DNA of 64,000 bases, from positions 6,862,141 to 6,926,140 of the forward strand of contig OZ025877.1 of the NCBI GenBank assembly GCA_964019415.1. Direction: 5' to 3'. Source of the DNA: Ianthella basta. Lineage: Eukaryota; Porifera; Demospongiae; Verongiida; Ianthellidae. A program made the position numbers and the translations under genes. The notes beneath the pieces were generated by a model, which was given only the letters and a program-made list of their open reading frames with translations, was not told the DNA's origin and did not search any database. Position 1 is the first letter of the stretch. The number at the start of each line of letters is the position of its first letter. Shown piece after piece: positions 42,990 to 64,000 of this stretch.

Positions 42990-43982
42990 GTCCCGAGATT
43001 TCACTCTGCTGTCCGTCGACCGTTGAAGCGGCTGATCCCACTATCAGCTAGCTACGTCGATGCCAGAACTGAGTTTGCAGATAAAAGACTCATGTACGAA
43101 CCGTACGTACGGTTTCCTACTCGGTCGCCATCGCCAACCAGGCACTGATGCCTTTTATCTGCTGCTGGTAAAAGCGTCACACTCTCTTTCCTACTCACCC
43201 TTGCATGCTGTCACTCCTGTCACTCGTCCAGCATAGCTACAATATTTGCAATTGCTTCCATATCCTCTGCTAATGCATCAATCCATGCCCATCGTATTTG
43301 CTGCATATAATTATAGCTACCACCAAAGTGCACCTGCACTGATGTCTTCATCTTGTACTGCTTGTTCTGTGAGTGCTTTGGAAAGTATACCTTGGTCTAT
43401 AAATGTTTCCCAGCTTGAACACAATGCCCGAATCCTATACATGGCCGTGTTGATTTGGTAGAGGCTCATCGTTGTGTTGTTAGATTCAACGTACAGCGGA
43501 TCTATGAGCAACACTGTCACGTACTCCCCACACAGTCCTTGCTCTGTAAGCAGTTGGCAAAGGCTCATGAACTAAAACATCCTGCTATCCCTCACCCTGA
43601 TTGGAGCTGCACACACAGTTTACATTATATGCCCTTGGGTAGTAGTAAACTAGAAGGCTGCAGCTATCCCCCCACCACCAACCCATGCCATACCTAACCC
43701 ACTACCGCCACAAGTTAGGTATACACACACTGTTCAGTAAGTACTACATACATAGTTCGAATGGTTTCAGAGGCCAATGAGATGTACATGTTAAAATATT
43801 GGTGTTACAGTAGTAGTGTGTGTATACAGCAATGGTGTGAGCCACACAGTTGTACATAAATCACATAATATTATAGTGCACATGAATAGTATTACATGAT
43901 ATGAGGATCATGTGACAGTACTACACATTATATTGCTATGTAACTAGCTATAGATCAATTGTATACTGCAAAGACAATATCT
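42990..43982. repeat. Spacer of duplicated AGTRAP-like unit, copy 2
   Basis: A near-identical copy of 41474-42446, including the tail relic at 43457-43476. The very low divergence indicates a recent duplication or gene conversion. Confidence 0.85.
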
Positions 43983-44585
43983 TCATGTTGGGCATTGGGT
44001 GAGTCTGGTGTCATACTCTCCAGTTTCCCCTGACTGACAGCAACATGAACCTTGACAGAGATCAGGGCGGCGCTCCAGTATCACAAACACCCCAAACACC
44101 AGACACATGGGTTTCATCAATAAATGAAGCCCCACTGCAGTCACCGATAGCAACCACACTCCTCTATCAATAGCTGTCTGTTCCTGACTCTCCTGGTTGA
44201 AGGTCTGGACGAACAGACCAATCTGAAGGCAATCCAATATGACTGACATTGTGATGATGTACATGTACAAAAGTACAGGTTGGATTTTCTTTTCATCTCT
44301 CGCGGCCCAAACTCCCGCCAAAATGACCACAATGTGGGAAAAGAAATAAGCTGGGATCCAGGGATTTCTCCCCGTTGTAATGAGCGCGATGGTCACAAAC
44401 GTGTAGTGCACAGCCACGGGGATGGACAGAGGCCACGTTCGCAACCATCGCGGGCACCTTCGACTAGCTCCTCTTTTACCACCAGAACGGGTACTTATCG
44501 CGCCACCTCCACCGCTTTCCTCCATTTCTATAGGTACCACTCTGTTGTCATTGAAGCCGCTAGCCCCTCTGTCGCGATCGGCCAT
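43983..44585 (-). CDS. AGTRAP-like four-helix membrane protein 3
   Basis: Single exon. From the upstream ATG (MADRDRGASGFND) it has 200 residues. The ATG aligned with copies 1 and 2 is at 44525 and gives 180. The membrane core is almost identical to copies 1 and 2, but the N-terminus (MEESGGGGAISTRSGGK) and the 5' flank are unrelated to theirs, so the duplication breakpoint lies in the first 30 codons. Confidence 0.8.
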   Translation of the reverse strand: MADRDRGASGFNDNRVVPIEMEESGGGGAISTRSGGKRGASRRCPRWLRTWPLSIPVAVHYTFVTIALITTGRNPWIPAYFFSHIVVILAGVWAARDEKKIQPVLLYMYIITMSVILDCLQIGLFVQTFNQESQEQTAIDRGVWLLSVTAVGLHLLMKPMCLVFGVFVILERRPDLCQGSCCCQSGETGEYDTRLTQCPT

Positions 44586-44832
44586 GTTGCTGTGAAAGCT
44601 GTGCGTCCGTACGTTGCGCTTGGCCACTTTACAGTGTCCCGGACACGTCCAATTAGATACAGACACGTGTGCCCTTATTCCCCAAGATGTTCTCTGTCCT
44701 AGTGCTGTGTATTACATGATAGCAGGACTCAATACAAAAAGCACACTGGTTTTTAAACCTCTTGCTCATTTTGCATGACATCGACATGGCCTCAGCTAGA
44801 CGCAACATTCCAAATAATTCAACATGTAGCTA

Positions 44833-44963
44833 GTCTATGCATAGTCTGGCCCGCTAGACCGTCCCGTAAGCACCCGGTAGGCGCGGAAGGGAAGGGCGTT
44901 CCTTCCCTTCCGCGCCTACCGGGCGCTTACGGGACGGTCTAGCGAGCCAGACAAGTCTATGCA
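44833..44963. mobile_element. MITE with 9 bp target duplication (TAGTCTGG family), copy 2
   Basis: GTCTATGCA is duplicated at 44833-44841 and 44955-44963. The 113 bp between is an inverted repeat starting TAGTCTGGCCCGCTAGACCG and ending CGGTCTAGCGAGCCAGACAA, with centre GGGCGTTCCTTCCC. Only the outer about 15 bp match the copy at 1962-2089; the internal arms differ. Confidence 0.85.
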
Positions 44964-45623
44964 GGGATTGACTGCTTCACAGAAGCAATTGAGCACAGCT
45001 GCACGGCACTCCTTCACAGGTGCTACTTTTCCTTCATTCACTGAGTGCATGCAAGGGCTTGAGCCTGAGTGTCAAGGATCATGTGAATGCCATGTGTATG
45101 GCCATGGCAACTGCCCTGCCCTAAGCTTGGCATCCACAGCTGATTGAAGTAGGAGTGGACACTAGTATATCATGCACATGGGCTGGGGGGGTATGTGCTG
45201 CAAGAGGACTGAGTGCATGGGTGACAGTTCATGCTCCAACTGTGAGAGATAGCCTAGAAAGGGAGTCAATAGACAAGTGAAATGATGCAGTCTGTTGTGT
45301 GTTTAAATTGATGCACATTTGATCTGGAATGCAATGCACATTGGTTAAATCTATACAAGGCCCAGTGTGAGCATGCACTAACTCCGTTTTTGCACAGGCA
45401 CTGACTATCCCAAAGGTTCAACCAGAGCCAGTCCACCTATAAGCTATAGTCGTAATTATGTAAAATGCAAACAATAAGATTCCTTTTCACCAATATGGAG
45501 AAATGTGCAGTTAATAAATTAAATATTATATATATATATATATGTGCAGTAATAGATGAGGAGATATGAAGGTATTATACAATGAACTGGCAGTTGTGTG
45601 TCACGGACAAGGCTAATGTCAGT
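44964..45623. other. Spacer between AGTRAP-like genes 3 and 4
   Basis: About 660 bp without a recognised gene. A short (TA)n run lies at about 45527-45543. GGTTCAACCAGAGCCAGTCCACCT near 45417 recurs near 46575, so the spacer belongs partly to a second duplicated unit covering copies 4 and 5. Confidence 0.6.
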
Positions 45624-46220
45624 CTAATTGGTGCGGCCATTCTCAATGGCACCGTATGCACAAGAGGTGTCATGTCTCTTCCTCCCACAACATGAGCTGC
45701 AGCTGAGGGAGCTGGGGCATCTTTGAAGTACTATCACAAATGAATACAAAGCAATAAGTGGTTTCAATGCGAGATGGATGAATATGATGGTCACAGACAT
45801 AATCCACAGCCCACGGTGAATAGAGTGCTGTTCCTTTGTAATATCATCGTATGACAAGAGATAAGACCCCAACTGAATGCTGTCCACAACGCATGACATA
45901 AGGAGAATGTAGATGTAAAGGAGCAAGGGCTGCACCTTCTGCAGGTCTCTGGCCGCCCACACGCCCGCTAGAATCACCACGATGTGGGAGAAGAAGTAAG
46001 AGGGCATCCAGGGGTTCTTCCCCGTCGCTATAAGGGCAAGTGAGACAAGCGTATAGTGTATAGCTAGTGGCACGGTGAGGGGCAGTGGTGGTGCGTTTTG
46101 GAGCCGTTTCAACATCTTCCTCAGTCTCCCCCGGTGACGATCTTCCACACAATCGCTGGCCCCGCTCTCTACTTCCTCCGATTTCGCCAGAGCATAAGAT
46201 TCTCTTATGGCACAAGACAT
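45624..46220 (-). CDS. AGTRAP-like four-helix membrane protein 4
   Basis: A single exon of 198 residues starting MSCAIRESYALAKSEE. It belongs to a second subgroup with copy 5 (core motifs PLTVPLAIHYTLVSLALIAT, GKNPWMPSYFFSHIVVILAG, LLYIYILLMSCVVDSIQLG, IFIHLALKPLIALYSF). The shared YFFSHIVVILAGVWAARD block links it to copies 1-3. The tail is Cys-rich (SCSSCCGRKRHDTSC). Confidence 0.8.
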   Translation of the reverse strand: MSCAIRESYALAKSEEVESGASDCVEDRHRGRLRKMLKRLQNAPPLPLTVPLAIHYTLVSLALIATGKNPWMPSYFFSHIVVILAGVWAARDLQKVQPLLLYIYILLMSCVVDSIQLGSYLLSYDDITKEQHSIHRGLWIMSVTIIFIHLALKPLIALYSFVIVLQRCPSSLSCSSCCGRKRHDTSCAYGAIENGRTN

Positions 46221-46977
46221 TTCACTGGAGCGCCTTGGTCGCCGTTCCTGAAAACCTCTGACTGTGAGGAAGACTCCTACTTGCACTGGCTTCACCGGAG
46301 TACCTTGACCCCCTCCTACTACATTATTCAGGCACGCGTCAGATCTGGTTGCCGCGTGCCATTGTTACAGTGTCAATCGGCTAACCCGTGTATTCCGACC
46401 ACAAGCTTAAGGCTTCAGTCCACATTCCCAATACGGATTGAAGAATGTACTTCACTCTCAGAGTAAGCAGCACCTTGGTTGAATCCCCCCCTCCCCCTGG
46501 TCCAGGCCCAGTGTGAGTACGCCCTGACTCTAGCTGTTTGCGCAGGCACTGACTATATATGGTATATCCACAAAGGTTCAATCAGAGCCAGCCCACCTAG
46601 CTGAAAGTTGTGGCTATGCACATTGCTATTATATTATTGCATGTAACAAAGCTTCTCTTTCACTAGATAGCAGCTATAAAATGCATAGCTTCAAATTTTC
46701 ATTCATCAACAGCACACACACATAAACACACATTGTTCAACAGTACATCTTGTTCAAAAGTATAAACATCACTATCAAGGAAATGACACATTAAACCTGT
46801 AGGCAGGGTGGTGATAAATACAATCTTAGAGAAATGTGTAAAATGGGAACAAAACCCGACATCTACTATGTACAGTAAAGGATGAGGAGATGGAAAGCAA
46901 TGAACTAGCAGTTGTGTGACACAGACAAAGCTCATGCCAGTCTAACTGCTGTGGCCATTCTCAGTGGCACAGCATAT
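46221..46977. other. Spacer between AGTRAP-like genes 4 and 5
   Basis: About 750 bp with the promoter of copy 4 and the 3' end of copy 5. Its part near 46575-46960 is a diverged duplicate of 45417-45615. No other gene is seen. Confidence 0.6.
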
Positions 46978-47541
46978 TCAGCAGGTAACACGTGTTCTCC
47001 TTCTCCCGCAACAGGAGCTGCAGCTGAGGAAGCTGGGGCATCTTTGGAGCACTACCACAAATGAATACAGGGCAATGAGAGGCTTCAATGCGAGATGGAT
47101 GAATATGATGGTCACAGACATAATCCACAGCCCACGGTGAATAGAGTGCTGCTCTTTTGTAATATCATCATATGACAAGAGATAAGACCCCAACTGAATG
47201 CTGTCCACAACACATGACATAAGTAGAATGTAGATGTAAAGGAGCAAGGGCTGCACCTTCTGCAGGTCTCTGGCCGCCCACACGCCCGCTAGAATCACCA
47301 CGATGTGGGAGAAGAAGTAAGAGGGCATCCAGGGGTTCTTCCCCGTCGCTATAAGGGCAAGAGTGACGAGGGAGTAGTGTATAGCTAGTGGCACGGTGAG
47401 GGGCAGTGGTGGTGCGTTTTGGAGCCGTTCCAACATCTTCCTCAATCTCCCTCGGTGACGACCTTCCATACCATCGCTAGCCTGGACCTCCATTTCCTCC
47501 GATTTAGGCAGAGTATAAGATTTGCTTGTGGAAAAGGACAT
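46978..47541 (-). CDS. AGTRAP-like four-helix membrane protein 5
   Basis: A single exon of 187 residues starting MSFSTSKSYTLPKSEE, a close paralogue of copy 4 with the same four hydrophobic segments and a shorter Cys-rich tail (CGRRRTRVTC). Its 5' end faces the alpha-catenin-like gene. Confidence 0.8.
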   Translation of the reverse strand: MSFSTSKSYTLPKSEEMEVQASDGMEGRHRGRLRKMLERLQNAPPLPLTVPLAIHYSLVTLALIATGKNPWMPSYFFSHIVVILAGVWAARDLQKVQPLLLYIYILLMSCVVDSIQLGSYLLSYDDITKEQHSIHRGLWIMSVTIIFIHLALKPLIALYSFVVVLQRCPSFLSCSSCCGRRRTRVTC

Positions 47542-47802
47542 GTCCTGGGCGACTTCGTCTCTGTTCCTGAGAACCTCTGACAGTTCAGTTTATCGTTGTC
47601 GACTAGATTCCTACTTGCACTAACTTCGTGTGCCGTGGTCCCTTTATACCCCATAGCACCCCCAGGCACTCAGAGATACGATTATCGGATTAATCGTTAA
47701 TTTATTCCGACGCTAAGTCCAAAGCCCCATTTCGGACTATAGAGTTTCCACTTCCATTGCTGTCTTGGGCGGTGGGCGTGTACGCGTACCGTAAAGTGCG
47801 CC
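47542..47802. promoter_or_regulatory. Divergent promoter of AGTRAP-like 5 and the alpha-catenin-like gene
   Basis: 261 bp between opposing start codons. GTGGGCGTGTACGCGTACC lies close to the downstream gene. No TATA box was recognised. Co-regulation is inferred only from spacing. Confidence 0.5.
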
Positions 47803-62388
<14,586 letters not shown>

Positions 62389-63566
62389 CAACTAGGCTTC
62401 TAGAAGCATCTTGTAGGATTCTATAACTTCATATGTTTCCATGGTAACAGACACTATTAGTTGCTTTTTGAAGTGTATCTTTTGCTGTTACCGACACTGT
62501 AGGCACATTTGTATGGCAGTTATATTGTGCATCACTTATACTGTATTACCTCTTGTACCAGCTGTAACATGATTAATGAGGCGCTGCATTGCTTTATCGT
62601 AATGTCCAGCACCATCACAAGTATACACACATGTTAATCTGTGATGGTAGCTGTCACCTTGCATGCAGGCACTTTTGAGTGAAGTGTACTGTTAACTGAA
62701 TTAAGTAGCTATAGTCTCGATGCAATGGTCTACTTGTGAGCCTCCAGTCTGGTGTGACGTCATGAGCAGTGGACCGGGAGGAAGGGCACAAGAGCTTACT
62801 GTCTAGCTCACCTTGAGCTACTACTTGTAAACAATTGAATACACAACCATGTCAGAAAACAAGTCCCGTAACCATTATGTAATATACTGTGTATAAAGGC
62901 TAGTCTACATTTAACAGTGCATTACTCTCTGTAATGGAGCACGTTCAGTAGTAACATAGGTTTAGAGGCATCCTCTTGTTCTTTCCACCAACTCTTGGGA
63001 GATCAAATGACGCACATGAAGTGATGTATCAAACCCAGCATGTACAAATCATTGTGCATTGTGCATCTGGATGCAATATAAATTGTAAAACTACATGTAT
63101 ACATGCCCTTCTGGATAAACATGCCTGTTACGGCACTGTCGTCACAGTGTTGTATGCGTAATCTCACACAATGAAACGTGATATCGTAGAGCTGACTACA
63201 AGGGACACATCCTGATCAATCCTTCCAATTGCTACACTACCTCACTCGAAAGCCGATGCACACCCAGCCCCCATCAGTACAGCAAAATGTATACCACAGC
63301 ACACAACCCCACACTGACCATGTACATCTCTGCATCATACGTACATGAGGTGTATATTATTGTTAAAGCATACCAGAGGCATACACTATGCAAGTATGTA
63401 AAAGTACAGTATGTATCTAATACACACATGAAAAATAATGTAAGAATATAATACTAACTTAGCACACAGATGACACACACACTCTGCTTCTCACAAAAAT
63501 AATGTCAAAAATACACTTTATTTTGTCATAGATCTACATATATGGACCTATGTACGTGTCTTCAAC
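62389..63566. other. Convergent 3' region, alpha-catenin-like gene and ARH3
   Basis: About 1.2 kb of AT-rich non-coding DNA. GTTTCCATGGTAAC at 62435-62448 matches the X-box consensus but is in a 3' position. No RNA gene or repeat was recognised. Confidence 0.6.
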
Positions 63567-63939
63567 TTAGCCATCGCTCCACACAATTTCATGCAGTTGG
63601 TCTGCCAGGGTCACTGCTGCATCAGTTGCCTCACCAGCTTTGACCCAGTCTGGGGGAATCCCTTCAATCCCCCAGTATGCCCCACCGATGGCACCGGCCA
63701 TGGATGCAATGGTATCTGTGTCTCCGCCCAACGAAATGGCATAGGGGATTAGGTGTTCAAAGTTCTTTGCAGCACAGTGAAGGAAGGCAAAGACAGCGCA
63801 TGGCACAGCCTCTGCCGCTGATATCCCGTGACCCAGTTTGGAGTACACTTCCTCTTGTGTGGCAGCTTCCGGTTCGGGTCGTGCAAGAAAGGCCTTAATC
63901 GTCTCCAGCTGGGTCTTGTAGAGAGGAAGACCACTGTTT
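63567..63939 (-). CDS. ADPRS: ADP-ribosylhydrolase ARH3-like, last exon
   Basis: ARH3 removes ADP-ribose from serine and degrades poly(ADP-ribose) in nucleus and mitochondria. Only the C-terminal exon of about 123 codons is inside the window. It contains YSKLGHGISAAEAVPCAVFAF and the conserved metal-binding signature SLGGDTDTIASMAGAIGGAYWG, whose Asp residues bind the two Mg ions in this family, and ends LADQLHEIVWSDG. The exon start is a tandem acceptor on the minus strand (TATAG at 63939/63940 or AAACAG six bases later). The rest of the gene lies to the right. The gene converges on the alpha-catenin-like gene. Confidence 0.85.
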
Positions 63940-64000
63940 CTATAGCAACAGACACACAAGATACACAGTGTACTCTTCGCCTCAATCCAAGTTACACCTA

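Noticed and set aside
43005..43050. Longer N-termini for AGTRAP-like copies 1 and 2 upstream of the chosen ATG
   Set aside because: The extensions start at GTG, not ATG, and a 4 bp insertion in copy 2 shifts the frame. The shared downstream ATG is the better start.
41781..43568. 83-codon minus-strand frame present twice between AGTRAP-like genes
   Set aside because: It is conserved only because the whole spacer is duplicated. Differences between the two copies change amino acids, and there is no recognisable protein feature.

Overview
The window is nuclear genomic DNA from an animal. It holds ordinary metazoan genes with many short GT-AG introns, long (CA/GT)n arrays, one intronic tRNA gene and several small repeat families. 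The gene set (alpha-catenin/vinculin family, FERM, TCERG1, MIC60, CFAP43, cytochrome P450, AGTRAP-like) together with tight gene packing suggests an early-branching marine invertebrate, with a sponge the best guess. The sequence alone does not fix the phylum. Exon boundaries below were read by eye from splice signals, and for every multi-exon model the exon lengths and codon phases were checked to close.

Layout. 427-10457 (minus) is the 5' part of TCERG1, with two intronless BTB-BACK genes nested in its 6.9 kb third intron. It diverges from a complete eight-exon hexokinase (10770-14707, plus). A nine-exon FERM-domain gene (15606-19003, minus) shares a 73 bp divergent promoter with the MIC60/IMMT gene (19077-21939, plus). 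CFAP43 (22476-34945, plus, 33 exons) has an RFX X-box just upstream of its start and a tRNA-Pro(AGG) in an intron. An 11-exon P450 follows (35217-40617, plus). Five intronless AGTRAP-like membrane-protein genes lie in tandem on the minus strand (40943-47541). A 27-exon gene for an 1841-residue alpha-catenin/vinculin-family protein fills 47803-62388 (plus). The last exon of an ARH3-like ADP-ribosylhydrolase (minus) ends the window.

The most unusual signal is outside the genes. Three foldback insertions (7884-8133, 11387-11625, 37870-38115) share one plan: a 12-13 bp target-site duplication, two long head-to-head inverted copies of one module, and a 32-36 bp one-sided tail. The module carries a hammerhead-ribozyme-like core (CTGANGA, a GC-rich stem, then GAAACGTY) with a short stem I. 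This fits truncated Penelope-like retroelements with inverted pseudo-LTRs. Decayed relatives lie at 38195, 52461, 58449 and 60931. A separate MITE family with 9 bp target duplications (1962-2089, 44833-44963) and a four-copy 175 bp TIR repeat are also present.

The genes look like independent housekeeping, ciliary and adhesion genes, not a functional cluster. Shared divergent promoters (TCERG1/hexokinase, FERM/MIC60, a possible small ORF/CFAP43, AGTRAP-like/alpha-catenin-like) are the main organisational theme.
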